From assembly GCF_035917235.1 (NCBI RefSeq), contig NZ_CP108423.1, positions 1,674,001 through 1,738,000 of the forward strand: a stretch of DNA of 64,000 nt, given 5' to 3'. The stretch comes from Streptomyces sp. NBC_01294. Its GTDB lineage: Bacteria > Actinomycetota > Actinomycetes > Streptomycetales > Streptomycetaceae. Shown here piece by piece: positions 42,738-52,368 of this stretch. Positions within the stretch are counted from its first letter, which is position 1, and each line of letters opens with the position of its first letter. The notes below the pieces were generated by a model. The model worked only from the letters and a program-made list of their open reading frames with translations. It was not told where the DNA came from and did not search any database. Made by a program: the position numbers and the translations under genes.

Positions 42738-44414
42738 ATGCGGACGAGGCACGCACGCCACGGAGCCGCCGTGGCCGCGCTCTCCCTCGCCCTCTGCGCC
42801 CCGGCCCACCTCCCCGCCCACGCCGCGGGGCCCGCCGGGCCCGCCCCGCGCGACCCGCTCGGCGGGACGGCCGCCGAGGCCGCCGGCGCCGCCCTCGCCG
42901 CCCAGCGCGCGGCGGCCACGGCAGCGGCCGGAGGCAGCGGCGGCCTCGACTTCCGCGGCTGCCCCGACGCCGAGCGGCTCCCCGCCCCGGTCCGGTGCGC
43001 CACCCTGCGCGTCCCGCTCGACTACGCGCGCCCCGACGGCCCGCAGATCTCCCTCACCGTCAGCCGGGTCCCCGCCACCCGCGCCCGCGGCGCCGACCGC
43101 CAGGGCGCGCTCGTCCACAACCCGGGCGGCCCCGGCGCCTCCGGCATGCAGTTCCCGCTCGTCGCCGGCCTCGCCGGCTGGGAGCGGATCGCCGCCGCCT
43201 ACGACCTCGTCGGCTACGCCCCGCGCGGCGTCGGCCGCTCCGCCCCGCTGTCCTGCCAGGACCCGGCCGCCCGCACCAAGGGCCCCACCCCGGAGCCGGC
43301 CGACCCCTCCCCCGCGGACAAGAGGCAGCGCGTCGAGGCCGCCCGGGCCTACGCCCACGGCTGCGCGCGGCGGGCCGGCGCGGCCCTGCCGTACTACACG
43401 ACCCTGAACAACGCCCGCGACCTGCACGTGCTGCGGGCCGCGCTCGGCGAGGAGAAGCTGACCTTCCTGGGCTCCTCGTACGGCACCTACCTCGGCGCCG
43501 TCTACGCCACCCTCCACCCGGGCCGTGTCCGCCGGATGGTCCTCGACTCGGCGGTCGATCCCGACCCGCGCCGCGTCTGGTACCGCAACAACCTCGACCA
43601 GGCGCCCGGCTTCGAGCGCCGCTGGTACGACTTCCGCGCCTGGGTGGCCCGGCACCACGGCACGTACCGCCTCGGCGCCACCCCGGCGGCCGTGCAGGCG
43701 AGTTACGAGCGCGTCCGGGACGCGGTGGCCCGTACCCCCGCCGGCGGGGCCGTCGGCACCGGCGAACTCCGGGCCGCCTACCTCCAGGCCGCGTACTACG
43801 ACGACGTCTGGCCGGACCGGGCGGCGGCCCTGGCGGCCTTCCTGCGCGGCGATCCGGCGGAGCTGACCGCGCAGGCCGCCCCGGACCCGGCGGTGGCCGC
43901 CGCGGCCGAGAACGCGACGGCGGTCTACACGGCGGTGCTGTGCAACGACGCCTCCTGGCCCGCGGACTTCGCGACCTGGGACCGCGACAACACCGAGCTG
44001 GCCCGCACGGCACCCTTCGAGACCTGGGCCAACGCCTTCCTGAACCTCCCCTGCGCCTACTGGCCGGTGCGCGAGCGGCAGCGGCCGGTGGCGGTCGGGG
44101 CCCAGCCGGAGCGGCTGCCGCGGACGCTCGTGGTCGCGGCGGAGCGGGACGGAGCGACGCCGTACCCGGGCGCGCTGGAGCTCCAGCGGCGGCTCGGCGC
44201 CGGGTCCTCACTGGTGACGGAGACGGGGTCCGGCTCCCACGGAGTGGTCGGCGGACGCAATGACTGCGTGGACCGTCACGTGGAGCGGTATCTGCTGACG
44301 GGCTCCACCCCCGGGTGGCGCGTCAGGTGTGCGCCGCATCCGGAGCCCGCACCGGTGTCGCTGGACGACCGGGCAGCGGGCGCCCGCAGGGCGCTGCTGC
44401 CACCAGTCGTCTGA
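42738..44414 (+). CDS. Secreted tripeptidyl aminopeptidase (alpha/beta hydrolase)
   Basis: This 558-aa exported protein (signal RHGAAVAALSLALCAPAHLPAHA) has the Streptomyces Tap/SlpD-E pattern: VRCATLRVPLDYARPDG, ALVHNPGGPGASG and the nucleophile elbow FLGSSYGTYLG. The family C-terminal region ends in the catalytic Asp/His part (AERDGATPYPGALEL, GSGSHGVVGG). Such enzymes remove tripeptides from secreted proteins or digest peptides outside the cell. The ATG at 42738 has a GAGGGGGCC ribosome site. It is a single gene with a hairpin before the convergent hemQ. Confidence 0.92.
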   Translation: MRTRHARHGAAVAALSLALCAPAHLPAHAAGPAGPAPRDPLGGTAAEAAGAALAAQRAAATAAAGGSGGLDFRGCPDAERLPAPVRCATLRVPLDYARPDGPQISLTVSRVPATRARGADRQGALVHNPGGPGASGMQFPLVAGLAGWERIAAAYDLVGYAPRGVGRSAPLSCQDPAARTKGPTPEPADPSPADKRQRVEAARAYAHGCARRAGAALPYYTTLNNARDLHVLRAALGEEKLTFLGSSYGTYLGAVYATLHPGRVRRMVLDSAVDPDPRRVWYRNNLDQAPGFERRWYDFRAWVARHHGTYRLGATPAAVQASYERVRDAVARTPAGGAVGTGELRAAYLQAAYYDDVWPDRAAALAAFLRGDPAELTAQAAPDPAVAAAAENATAVYTAVLCNDASWPADFATWDRDNTELARTAPFETWANAFLNLPCAYWPVRERQRPVAVGAQPERLPRTLVVAAERDGATPYPGALELQRRLGAGSSLVTETGSGSHGVVGGRNDCVDRHVERYLLTGSTPGWRVRCAPHPEPAPVSLDDRAAGARRALLPPVV

Positions 44415-44468
44415 ACTTCCGGGCGGGATCTCCGGCTGCGTCGTTTCGGGGGCATGGCCTCCCGATCC

Positions 44469-44509
44469 ACCGGAGGAACTCACCTTGACGGTGTCGGTCG
44501 TCCTCCGGT
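44469..44509. terminator. Possible hairpin between tap and hemQ
   Basis: A 9-bp stem (accggagga/tcctccggt) with a 23-base loop lies between convergent genes. The large loop makes it a weak candidate. Confidence 0.35.
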
Positions 44510-44529
44510 CCTTCCCCCCAGGGGAGGTA

Positions 44530-45243
44530 TCAGGCGAGCCCGGCCACCAGATCGGTGACGGACTTGCGGCGTCCGGTGTAGAAGGGCACCTCTTCACGGA
44601 CGTGCATGCGGGCCTCGGAGGCGCGCAGGTGACGCATCAGGTCGACGATGCGGTACAGCTCGTCCGCCTCGAAGGCCAGCATCCACTCGTAGTCGCCCAG
44701 CGAGAAGGAGGCGACGGTGTTGGCACGCACGTCCGGGTAGCCGCGGGCCATCTTGCCGTGGTCGGCGAGCATGCGGCGGCGGTCCTCGTCGGGCAGCAGG
44801 TACCAGTCGTAACTGCGCACGAAGGGGTACACGCTGACGTAGTCGCGCGCGACCTCGTCGGCCAGGAAGGCCGGGATGTGCGACTTGTTGAACTCGGCCG
44901 GGCGGTGCAGGGCCATGTTCGACCACACCGGCTCCAGCGCGCGGCCGAGCCTGGTGCGGCGGAACAGGTTGTACGCGGTCTGCAGCTCGTCCGCGGTCTC
45001 GGCGTGCCACCAGATCATGATGTCGGCATCGGCACGCAGGCCGGAGACGTCATAGGTGCCGCGGACGGTGATGTCCTTGGCGGCCAGCTGGTCGAACAGC
45101 TCCTGGACCTCGTCGGCGAAACCGGCGCGGTCCTCCGGCAGGACGTCCTTCAGCTTGAAGACGGACCACAGGGTGTAGCGGATGACCTCGTTGAGGTCCT
45201 TCGCCTTCTTCCCCGCGTTGGGAATCTTCTCTGGTGCAGTCAT
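44530..45243 (-). CDS. hemQ: Coproheme decarboxylase HemQ
   Basis: This 237-aa protein is a chlorite-dismutase-fold heme enzyme of the Gram-positive HemQ type: [65 protein letters not shown] and [18 protein letters not shown]. It converts coproheme to heme b in the coproporphyrin-dependent pathway. The GKMARGYP histidine-bearing loop (DHGKMARG) is typical. Located 23 bases after hemG in the same direction, so the last two pathway oxidations are co-transcribed. Confidence 0.95.
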   Translation of the reverse strand: MTAPEKIPNAGKKAKDLNEVIRYTLWSVFKLKDVLPEDRAGFADEVQELFDQLAAKDITVRGTYDVSGLRADADIMIWWHAETADELQTAYNLFRRTRLGRALEPVWSNMALHRPAEFNKSHIPAFLADEVARDYVSVYPFVRSYDWYLLPDEDRRRMLADHGKMARGYPDVRANTVASFSLGDYEWMLAFEADELYRIVDLMRHLRASEARMHVREEVPFYTGRRKSVTDLVAGLA

Positions 45244-45266
45244 GTTCCCATTGTCCCGTGCGCTGA

Positions 45267-46778
45267 TCAGTGGTCGGTGCCAGGGGTACCGGAACGCGTC
45301 CCGAGCGAGGCGATCACCGCGTCCGCGGCCGCGCCGGCGCTCGCGATGCAGGCCGGAATGCCCACCCCGTCGTAGACCGCGCCGCACACCGCGAGGCCGG
45401 GCAGGGCCGCGACGGCGCCGCGGATCCGGGCGACCCGGCCGAGGTGGCCGACCGGGTACTGGGGCAGCCCGCCGTCCCAGCGGGTGACGGTCGAGGCGAC
45501 CGGCCGGGCCGTCAGGCCCACGGCCTCGCCGAGGTCGGCGAGGGAGACCTCCACGAGCTCGCCGTCCTCGCGTTCCAGGTCCTCCTCGTCGGCGTGGCGG
45601 CCCACCGAGGTGCGCAGCAGGAAGAGCTCCGGATCCGACCCGGCCCAGGCCCACTTGTTGCTGGAGAAGGTGGAGGCCTTGATGGTCCGGCCGTCGACGG
45701 GCGGTACGAGGAACCCGCTGGCGCCGCCGCCGGAGACGGCGGCCGGCAGGTCGGAGCGCCGGAAGGCCATCGTGATCAGGGCCATCGAGGCGTACTCGAC
45801 CCCGCGCAGCTCGGCCGCGGCCGTCGGCGCGAGCCGGTCCAGCAGCCGCGCGGCGGGCCCGGCCGGGGTGGCCAGGACCACGCCGTCGGCCTCGACGACC
45901 TCGGCGCCGGCCACGACCCGCCAGCCTTCCGTCGTACGCGTGACCTCGCGGACGGGGGCGCCGGTGACGATCCGCGCCCCGGCGGAGCGGCAGGCCTCGG
46001 CCACGGCGAGCGGGAGCCGTCCGATGCCGCCGTCGATGCCGGCGAAGACCGGACCGGCCTGCTGGGGCTGCGCCTGCGCCCTGCGCTGCAGTTCCCGTAC
46101 GCCGTCGCCCAGCAGGGCGTGCGTCCGGGCGGCCTCGAAGAGCTGGGGTACGGCGGCCCGCATGGAGATGCGGTAGGCGTTGCCGGCGTAGACCCCGCCG
46201 AGCAGCGGTTCCACCAGCCGGTCGACGACCTCGTGGCCCAGCCGGGCGGCGACGTACTCGCCGACGGCGACGTCGTCGCCGATCTCGACGGGCGGCAGCG
46301 TGCGCTCGGCCTCGATGCGCGCCAGCCCCTCGGCGGAGAGCACCCCGGAGGCGGCGAGCGGTCCCAGGTCGCCGGGGACTCCCATGACGTGCCCGCGGGG
46401 CATCGGCCGCAGCGCGCCGCGGGTCCACAGGTGGGCGGTGGCGGTGGCGGGCGGCTGTACGGCTGCGCCGAGGCCGACGGCCTCGGCGAGGGCCACGGCC
46501 TCCGGGCGGCGGGCGAGCATCGATTCGGCGCCGAGGTCGACGCGGGCCCCGGCGAGTTCGCCGGCGTACAGCTTGCCGCCGAGCCGCGGTCCGGCCTCCA
46601 GCAGCGTGACGCGGACGCCTCCGGCCAGCAGCCGGTGGGCCGCCGCGAGGCCCGCGATGCCGCCGCCGATGACGACGACATGGCCGAGGGGGCCGGGGGC
46701 GCCGCCGGCGCCTTCGCGGGCCGGCCGGGTGGCGCCGCCCGGCCGATCCGTACGCATGTCCGCTTCGTGCATGGACAC
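45267..46778 (-). CDS. hemG: Coproporphyrinogen/protoporphyrinogen III oxidase (HemG/HemY type)
   Basis: This 503-aa flavoprotein starts with a dinucleotide motif [20 protein letters not shown], followed by [12 protein letters not shown]. The FAD C-terminal segment reads [26 protein letters not shown], matching the HemY family. It oxidises coproporphyrinogen III in actinobacteria and feeds HemQ downstream. The start could be GTG 46778, ATG 46772 or ATG 46757 (a few residues apart); no strong ribosome site is seen. It is divergent from the DUF4349 lipoprotein. Confidence 0.93.
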   Translation of the reverse strand: MSMHEADMRTDRPGGATRPAREGAGGAPGPLGHVVVIGGGIAGLAAAHRLLAGGVRVTLLEAGPRLGGKLYAGELAGARVDLGAESMLARRPEAVALAEAVGLGAAVQPPATATAHLWTRGALRPMPRGHVMGVPGDLGPLAASGVLSAEGLARIEAERTLPPVEIGDDVAVGEYVAARLGHEVVDRLVEPLLGGVYAGNAYRISMRAAVPQLFEAARTHALLGDGVRELQRRAQAQPQQAGPVFAGIDGGIGRLPLAVAEACRSAGARIVTGAPVREVTRTTEGWRVVAGAEVVEADGVVLATPAGPAARLLDRLAPTAAAELRGVEYASMALITMAFRRSDLPAAVSGGGASGFLVPPVDGRTIKASTFSSNKWAWAGSDPELFLLRTSVGRHADEEDLEREDGELVEVSLADLGEAVGLTARPVASTVTRWDGGLPQYPVGHLGRVARIRGAVAALPGLAVCGAVYDGVGIPACIASAGAAADAVIASLGTRSGTPGTDH

Positions 46779-46910
46779 ATCGTCTCAGATCGATCTCCGA
46801 GGCCGGACCGTGACCGCATCGGGACCGGGCCGGAACCGCGGAAGCGAAACCCGCGACGGGACTCTGGACGTCGAAACGGCAACATCAGCCGATCCTCGGG
46901 GGTTTACACG

Positions 46911-47927
46911 ATGCGACGACGCCCAGCAGCAACCCTGGCCGCCCTCTCCCTGGCGGGCGCGCTCGCGCTCACCGGCTGCGGAGCGGCCGACGAGGGCCGG
47001 GCCACCTCGGCCGACAAGGCGGCGGTCGCGCCCGCGCCCGCCTCCGGCGGAAAGGCTCCGGAGGGCGCGCAGGGCGCCGCGGCGGCCCCGGCGCCGGCCG
47101 CCTCCCCGGCCGACAAGAACGCCCCGCCCGCGGTGGTCCGCCCCAACGTCATCCGTACGGCGACGCTCGGCATCGAGACGACGGACGCCCAGAAGGCGCT
47201 CGCCGCGGCCCGCACCGCGGCCGACGGGGCCGGCGGCTACGTCGGCAACGAGTCCACCCGGCGCGGCGAGGACGGCCGGATGACCTCGACGGTGACCCTG
47301 CGGGTGCCCGGCGAGCGCTACGACGCCGTGCTCGGCGCCATGGAGGGCAGCGGGAAGCTCCTGCACCGCAAGGTCGACGCGCAGGACGTCACCGAGAAGG
47401 TCGCCGACATCGGCAGCCGCGTCGCGTCGCAGCAGGCCAGCGTGGCGCGGGTGCGCGACATGATGGGCAAGGCCTCGACGCTGAGCGACGTGGTGATGCT
47501 GGAGAGCGAGCTGAGCCGGCGCCAGTCGGACCTGGAGTCGCTGCTGGCGCAGCAGACGGCGCTGAAGGACCAGACCTCGATGGGCACGATCACGCTGGAG
47601 GTCTCGGAGCCGGCCGTGAAGCCGGAGGCGGTCGAGAAGAAGGAGAAGGAGCCCACCTTCCTGGGCGCCCTGGCCGGCGGCTGGGACGTCTTCACGAGGA
47701 TCGTGCGCTACCTGACGGTGGCGGTGGGCGCGTTGCTGCCCTTCGCGCTGACGGCCGCCCTGGTGCTGTTCGTGGTCCGGCTGTACCGGTCGCGGCGGCC
47801 GGCGCGGCCGAAGGCGTCCCCGGCCTCGACCCCGGCGCAGGCACCGGCACCGGTACCGGCACCGGCACCGGTCGTTCCGGCGGCCCGGCCGGCGACTTCG
47901 GACACCGGGGCCGACGTGCAGGACTGA
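46911..47927 (+). CDS. DUF4349 lipoprotein
   Basis: This 338-aa lipoprotein has a signal ending in the lipobox LALTGC, an Ala/Pro linker, then a DUF4349 region: IRTATLGIETTDAQKAL, ADGAGGYVGNESTRRG and TSTVTLRVPGERYDAVLGAM. A coiled coil spans ASQQASVARVRDMMGKASTLSDVVMLESELSRRQSDLESLLAQQ. A C-terminal helix (YLTVAVGALLPFALTAALVLFVVRLY) and a Pro-Ala tail (PAPVPAPAPVV) follow. It is thus anchored at both ends, with the coiled coil outside. Role unknown; envelope integrity is a guess. Start ATG 46911 follows CTCGGGGG. Divergent from hemG. Confidence 0.88.
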   Translation: MRRRPAATLAALSLAGALALTGCGAADEGRATSADKAAVAPAPASGGKAPEGAQGAAAAPAPAASPADKNAPPAVVRPNVIRTATLGIETTDAQKALAAARTAADGAGGYVGNESTRRGEDGRMTSTVTLRVPGERYDAVLGAMEGSGKLLHRKVDAQDVTEKVADIGSRVASQQASVARVRDMMGKASTLSDVVMLESELSRRQSDLESLLAQQTALKDQTSMGTITLEVSEPAVKPEAVEKKEKEPTFLGALAGGWDVFTRIVRYLTVAVGALLPFALTAALVLFVVRLYRSRRPARPKASPASTPAQAPAPVPAPAPVVPAARPATSDTGADVQD

Positions 47928-47986
47928 ACGGACGTTCGCCCGTAGCGTGTTCACCATCCGATGGCGGTGAAGGGGCGGTACGGGCG

Positions 47987-49369
47987 ATGACGACGGAACG
48001 ACTGGTGGTGGTCGGCGGTGACGCGGCGGGGATGTCCGCCGCGTCACAGGCCCGCAGGCTCAAGGGACCGGCGGAGCTGGAGATCGTCGCCTTCGAGCGC
48101 GGGCACTTCACCTCGTACTCCGCCTGCGGCATCCCCTACTGGGTCGGCGGCCTGGTCGACGAGCGCGACGACCTGATCGCCCGCACTCCCGAGGAGCACC
48201 GCGCCCGGGACATCGACCTGCGCACCCGCACGGAGGTCGTGGAGCTCGACCTCCCCGGATCGCGGGTCCGTGCCCGCGATCTGGACAGCGGAACCGAATC
48301 CTGGACGGGCTACGACCAGCTCGTCCTGGCGACGGGCGCCCGCCCCATCCGCCCCCGGCTCCCCGGCATCGGCGCGCACGGGGTCCACGGCATCCAGACC
48401 CTCGACGACGGCCAGCGCCTCATGGACGCGCTGGAACGCACCGAGGGCCGCCGGGCGGTCGTGGTCGGCGCGGGCTACATCGGCGTGGAGATGGCCGAGG
48501 CCCTGGTGGGACGGGGCTACGAGGTCACCGTGCTGCACCGGGGCGAGCAGCCGATGGCCACGCTGGACCCGGACATGGGCGGCCTGGTGCACAGCGCGAT
48601 GAACAGCATGGGGATCCGTACGGTCTCCCGGGCCGAGGTGACGAAGATCCTCACCGACGAGGAGGGCCGGGCCCGGGCGGTGGCCACGGCGGCGGGCGAG
48701 GAGTATCCGGCGGACGTCGTCGTGCTCGGCATCGGCGTGGAGCCCCGCACCGCGCTCGCCCGCGCGGCCGGCCTCCCGCTCGGCCCGTCGGGCGGCATCC
48801 TCACGGACTTCTCGATGCGCGTCCGGGGCTACGAGAACATCTGGTCGGGCGGCGACTGCGTGGAGGTCCTGGACCTGATCGCGGGCCGCACCCGGCACAT
48901 CCCGCTGGGCACGCACGCCAACAAGCACGGCCAGGTCATCGGATCGGGCGTGGGCGGCGGCTACGCGACCTTCCCCGGGGTGGTCGGCACGGCGGTCAGC
49001 AAGGTCTGCGAACTGGAGATCGCCCGTACGGGCCTGCGCGAGCGGGACGCGCTGGAGGCGGGCCTGCGCTTCGTGACGGCCACCATCACCTCCACCAACA
49101 CGGCCGGCTACTACCCGGGCGCGGCGGAGATGACGGTGAAGATGCTGGCGGAACGCCGCACGGGCCGCCTGCTCGGCGTCCAGATCGTCGGCGGCGCGGG
49201 CTCCGCGAAGCGCGTGGACATCGCGGCGGTCGCCCTCACGGCCGGCATGACGGTGGAACAGCTGGCCACCCTCGACCTCGGCTACGCCCCACCGTTCTCC
49301 CCGGTCTGGGACCCCATCCTGGTGGCAGCCCGCAAGGCCGTCACGGCGGTCCGCTCGGCGGGCGTCTGA
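47987..49369 (+). CDS. FAD-dependent CoA-disulfide-reductase-like enzyme
   Basis: This 460-aa pyridine-nucleotide-disulfide oxidoreductase has VVVGGDAAGMSAASQARR, the active-site Cys in SYSACGIPYWVGG, NAD motif VVVGAGYIGVEMAEAL and GGDCVEVLDLIAG for FAD. The single Cys after Ser-Ala fits CoA-disulfide reductases or NADH oxidases, which use one Cys. Streptomyces relies on mycothiol, so the substrate may differ from CoA. A strong hairpin terminator follows. It lies between heme genes but runs opposite to them; no role in heme synthesis is implied. Confidence 0.88.
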   Translation: MTTERLVVVGGDAAGMSAASQARRLKGPAELEIVAFERGHFTSYSACGIPYWVGGLVDERDDLIARTPEEHRARDIDLRTRTEVVELDLPGSRVRARDLDSGTESWTGYDQLVLATGARPIRPRLPGIGAHGVHGIQTLDDGQRLMDALERTEGRRAVVVGAGYIGVEMAEALVGRGYEVTVLHRGEQPMATLDPDMGGLVHSAMNSMGIRTVSRAEVTKILTDEEGRARAVATAAGEEYPADVVVLGIGVEPRTALARAAGLPLGPSGGILTDFSMRVRGYENIWSGGDCVEVLDLIAGRTRHIPLGTHANKHGQVIGSGVGGGYATFPGVVGTAVSKVCELEIARTGLRERDALEAGLRFVTATITSTNTAGYYPGAAEMTVKMLAERRTGRLLGVQIVGGAGSAKRVDIAAVALTAGMTVEQLATLDLGYAPPFSPVWDPILVAARKAVTAVRSAGV

Positions 49370-49381
49370 CCGGGCTCCGCC

Positions 49382-49410
49382 CGTTGCCGGGGGCTCCGCC
49401 CCCGGCAACG
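49382..49410. terminator. Strong hairpin between the reductase gene and hemE
   Basis: A perfect 13-bp stem (cgttgccgggggc and its complement) with a TCC loop lies between convergent genes, so it can terminate both. Confidence 0.85.
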
Positions 49411-49414
49411 GCGA

Positions 49415-50518
49415 TCAGCGGGCCGTCTTGGTGTGGACGTAGTCCACCAGGCGGGTCAGGGCGTCGGGGTCCGTCGTCGGGAGGACGCCGTGGCCCAGGT
49501 TGAAGACGTGGCCCTCCAGGCCGGCCGCGGCCGCGAGGACCTCATCCGTCTTGGCCTCGACGGCCTCCGGGGTGGAGAAGAGCACCGCGGGGTCCAGGTT
49601 GCCCTGGAGCGCCTTGCCGGGGCCGACGCGGCGGACGGCCTCGTCCAGCGAGACCCGGTAGTCGACGCCCATGACGTCGGCGCCGGCCTCGCCCATCAGG
49701 CCGAGGAGCTCGCCCGTGCCCACGCCGAAGTGGATGCGCGGGACCCCGTACGAGGCGACGGACTCCAGGACCTTCGCCGACGCGGGCATGACCGAGCGGC
49801 GGTAGTCCGCCGGGGCGAGCGCGCCGACCCAGGAGTCGAAGAGCTGGACGGCGGAGGCGCCGGCCTCGATCTGGACCTTCAGGAAGGCCGAGGTGATCTC
49901 CGCGAGGCGGTCCAGCAGGTCGGCCCACAGCTGCGGGTCCCCGTACATCAGGGCCTTGGTGTGCTCGTGGTTCTTCGACGGGCCGCCCTCGACGAGGTAG
50001 CTCGCGAGGGTGAAAGGCGCACCGGCGAAGCCGATCAACGGCGTGGAGCCCAGTTCACCCGTGAGCATGCCGATCGCCTCGGTGACGTACGAGACGTCCT
50101 CAGGGGTGAGGTCGCGCAGCTGTGCGAGGTCCTCGCGGCGGCGGATCGGCTGGGCGACGACCGGGCCGATGCCCGGCTTGATGTCCAGGTCGACGCCGAT
50201 GGCCTTCAGCGGGACCACGATGTCGGAGAAGAAGATCGCCGCGTCCACGTTGTGGCGACGCACCGGCTGCAGCGTGATCTCGGTGACCAGGTCGGGGCGC
50301 ATGCAGGATTCGAGCATCTGCGTGCCCTCGCGCAGCTTGCGGTACTCCGGCAGCGAGCGCCCCGCCTGCCTCATGAACCACACCGGGGTGTGCGGCACCG
50401 GCTCCCGCCGGCACGCCTTCAGGAAGGCGGAATCGTACGTCTGACTCGGCTGGCCCGTGAATGGGGTCTCCCCGGCGCCGGCGGAGCCTGGCGTGAGGGG
50501 AAGGTCGTTGGCGCTCAC
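49415..50518 (-). CDS. hemE: Uroporphyrinogen decarboxylase
   Basis: This 367-aa enzyme decarboxylates uroporphyrinogen III to coproporphyrinogen III, feeding Hem[17 protein letters not shown] is the family signature, with [35 protein letters not shown] and NLGHGVLP in order. GTG 50518 gives the normal N-terminus ([12 protein letters not shown]); longer frames upstream are GC shadows. It is divergent from the DUF3000 gene across 91 bases. Confidence 0.97.
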   Translation of the reverse strand: MSANDLPLTPGSAGAGETPFTGQPSQTYDSAFLKACRREPVPHTPVWFMRQAGRSLPEYRKLREGTQMLESCMRPDLVTEITLQPVRRHNVDAAIFFSDIVVPLKAIGVDLDIKPGIGPVVAQPIRRREDLAQLRDLTPEDVSYVTEAIGMLTGELGSTPLIGFAGAPFTLASYLVEGGPSKNHEHTKALMYGDPQLWADLLDRLAEITSAFLKVQIEAGASAVQLFDSWVGALAPADYRRSVMPASAKVLESVASYGVPRIHFGVGTGELLGLMGEAGADVMGVDYRVSLDEAVRRVGPGKALQGNLDPAVLFSTPEAVEAKTDEVLAAAAGLEGHVFNLGHGVLPTTDPDALTRLVDYVHTKTAR

Positions 50519-50609
50519 GACCCAAATCTTCGCACGTATGAAGAAGTGCCCGCCCCGGCGCGGGTGTCCCTGCGCCGCGGGGGCGCTCGTTCCGCCTAGT
50601 CTTCCCCGC

Positions 50610-51266
50610 ATGGCTGCGGCTCAGGGACGATTTTCAGATGGCGCTGACGGCATGGACAGCGCGAAGGAGACCTCCGTCCCGCTCCCGTTCCGGCGGGCGG
50701 TCGACGGCTTGAAGAAGGCGCGCCTGCGTCCGGGGATCGAGATCGACCCCACGAAACCGCCCCAGAGACTGGCGCCGCACGCCTACTCCCTGGAGGCCGC
50801 GGTGGTGGACGGGGAGGACGACCTGGCCGACGGCCGGCTCATCCTGCTCCACGACCCGGCCGGACACGACGCCTGGCAGGGGACCTTCCGCCTGGTGACG
50901 CTCGTACGGGCTGAGCTGGAGCCGGAGATGGCCTCGGACCCCCTCCTCCCGGAGGTGTGCTGGTCCTGGCTGACGGGCGCCCTGGACGCGCGCGGGCTGA
51001 CGTACGGGGAGGCGAGCGGAACCGTGACCATGGCGAGCTCGCACTACTTCGGCGGGCTCGCGGAGCGGCGGCCGGCGACGCAGATCGAGATCAGGGCCTC
51101 GTGGACGCCGCGCGAGGGGGTGGGCGGGGTGCCGGACACCTCGGCGCACCTGGCGGCGTGGTGCGAGCTGCTGTGCCAGATCGCGGGGCTGCCGCCGGTG
51201 GGTCCGACGGACACCGCGACCGGCGTGGTCTCCCTGCCACAGCGGCGCGGTCCGCACCACCCGTAG
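50610..51266 (+). CDS. DUF3000 protein
   Basis: This 218-aa soluble protein matches the actinobacterial DUF3000 family: [38 protein letters not shown] is the typical start, then [33 protein letters not shown] and [11 protein letters not shown]. Its role is unknown. Start ATG 50610 has no visible ribosome site; an internal ATG at 50652 is also possible. hemE, DUF3000, a response regulator and RNase D in this order are a neighbourhood common in streptomycetes. Confidence 0.85.
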   Translation: MAAAQGRFSDGADGMDSAKETSVPLPFRRAVDGLKKARLRPGIEIDPTKPPQRLAPHAYSLEAAVVDGEDDLADGRLILLHDPAGHDAWQGTFRLVTLVRAELEPEMASDPLLPEVCWSWLTGALDARGLTYGEASGTVTMASSHYFGGLAERRPATQIEIRASWTPREGVGGVPDTSAHLAAWCELLCQIAGLPPVGPTDTATGVVSLPQRRGPHHP

Positions 51267-51366
51267 GCACGGGGCCGGACGGCCGCCTCGGAACGCCGGG
51301 GACCCGAAACCGGGAACGGGACGGGAACGGCCGATCGAGGCCCGCGACGCCGTGTCGGAACGCGGC

Positions 51367-51557
51367 ATCCATTGTGGGCTTCTGATCACCCGATGATCGA
51401 TCGTGCGTCCGAATTGCCCGAATTGTTACTCACCAAATCGTGATCATTTCCTAAAGCCGGGCGGGTGACGTGCCGAAGGAGTCAGTGACCATCCGTACGG
51501 TTCGCACCGGCTTCCTTCCCCGAGCCGGCCGTCCCGCCACTCCCCCAGGAGGCCTAG
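51367..51557 (+). promoter_or_regulatory. AT-rich upstream region of the LuxR response regulator
   Basis: A less GC-rich stretch (about 51370-51457) precedes the gene. It has two direct CCGAATTG copies at 51409-51416 and 51418-51425, a GATCGATC palindrome near 51395, and TGATCA at 51382 and 51441. AGGAGG lies just before the GTG. The repeats are candidate regulator sites, perhaps for autoregulation. Confidence 0.45.
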
Positions 51558-52220
51558 GTGTCCGTTCTTCTCGAGCAGCCCGCAAGCCTGGTCGCCTACC
51601 GCCCGAACAAGCCGACGGCCATGGTCGTCGTGGCCGACCCGCGCGTCCGCTCCACCGTCACCCGCCATCTGTGGGCCCTCGGAGTACGTGACGTGATCGA
51701 GGCGTCGTCCATCGCGGAGGCCCGCCCCCGCGTCGGCAGCCCGCGCGACATCTGCGTGGCCGACGTACACCTGCCCGACGGTTCCGGTCTCACCCTGCTC
51801 TCCGAGACCCGCGCCGCCGGCTGGCCCAACGGCCTGGCCCTGTCCGCCGCCGACGACATCGGCGCCGTACGCAACGCCCTCGCGGGCGGAGTGAAGGGCT
51901 ACGTCGTCACCGGCACCCGGACCAACATCGGGCTCCCCACCCGGCCCGGCGCCGCCCCCATCGGCGCTGCCGCCGCCCGTATGCACCGCCGCCCCCCGGG
52001 TGCCCCGAGCCACCCGGGCGGCTACCGAGAGCTCTCCGGCCGCGAGGTCGAGGTCCTGCGCCTCGTCGCGGAGGGCCAGTCCAACAAGGCCATCGGCGTC
52101 TCGATGGGCCTGTCCGCCCTGACCGTCAAGTCCCACCTCGCCCGGATCGCCCGCAAGCTGGGCACCGGTGACCGTGCCGGAATGGTCGCCGTGGCCCTGC
52201 GGACCGGGATCATCCACTGA
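51558..52220 (+). CDS. NarL/LuxR-family response regulator
   Basis: This 220-aa protein has an N-terminal receiver (VVVADPRVRSTVTRHLW with one acidic residue; ICVADVHLPDGSGL with the phosphorylatable Asp; AGGVKGYVV with the Lys) and a LuxR-type helix-turn-helix (LSGREVEVLRLVAEGQSNKAIGVSMGLSALTVKSHLARIARKLG). The first acidic pocket has only one Asp where canonical receivers have two. The ~35-residue linker is rich in Pro/Arg/Ala. No sensor kinase gene is next to it. GTG 51558 has an AGGAGG site 8 bases upstream. It is single-gene, closed by a large hairpin. Confidence 0.9.
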   Translation: MSVLLEQPASLVAYRPNKPTAMVVVADPRVRSTVTRHLWALGVRDVIEASSIAEARPRVGSPRDICVADVHLPDGSGLTLLSETRAAGWPNGLALSAADDIGAVRNALAGGVKGYVVTGTRTNIGLPTRPGAAPIGAAAARMHRRPPGAPSHPGGYRELSGREVEVLRLVAEGQSNKAIGVSMGLSALTVKSHLARIARKLGTGDRAGMVAVALRTGIIH

Positions 52221-52307
52221 ACGGGGGCCGGAGCTCCCGGATAACCTCCCCCGGACCCGGTCCGGGGGACCTCCCGGGAACCGCCGGAAAACTCCCCGCA
52301 TACGCAT

Positions 52308-52343
52308 CGCGCCCGTCGCCGGAACGTTCCGGCGACGGGCGCG
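52308..52343. terminator. 36-bp perfect palindrome, terminator of the response regulator
   Basis: Positions 52308-52343 form a perfect inverted repeat around GGAACGTTCC, able to fold into a long stem with a 4-base loop. It lies 88 bases beyond the response regulator stop and 25 bases before the RNase D start. Confidence 0.8.
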
Positions 52344-52368
52344 TCGTATACACGGATACCCTTGACCG

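Noticed and set aside
41910..43658. Minus-strand frame with LEQLEP repeats opposite the Cys-rich gene
   Set aside because: The repeats are the complement of the Ser/Cys codon runs on the plus strand. No ribosome site or domain is present.
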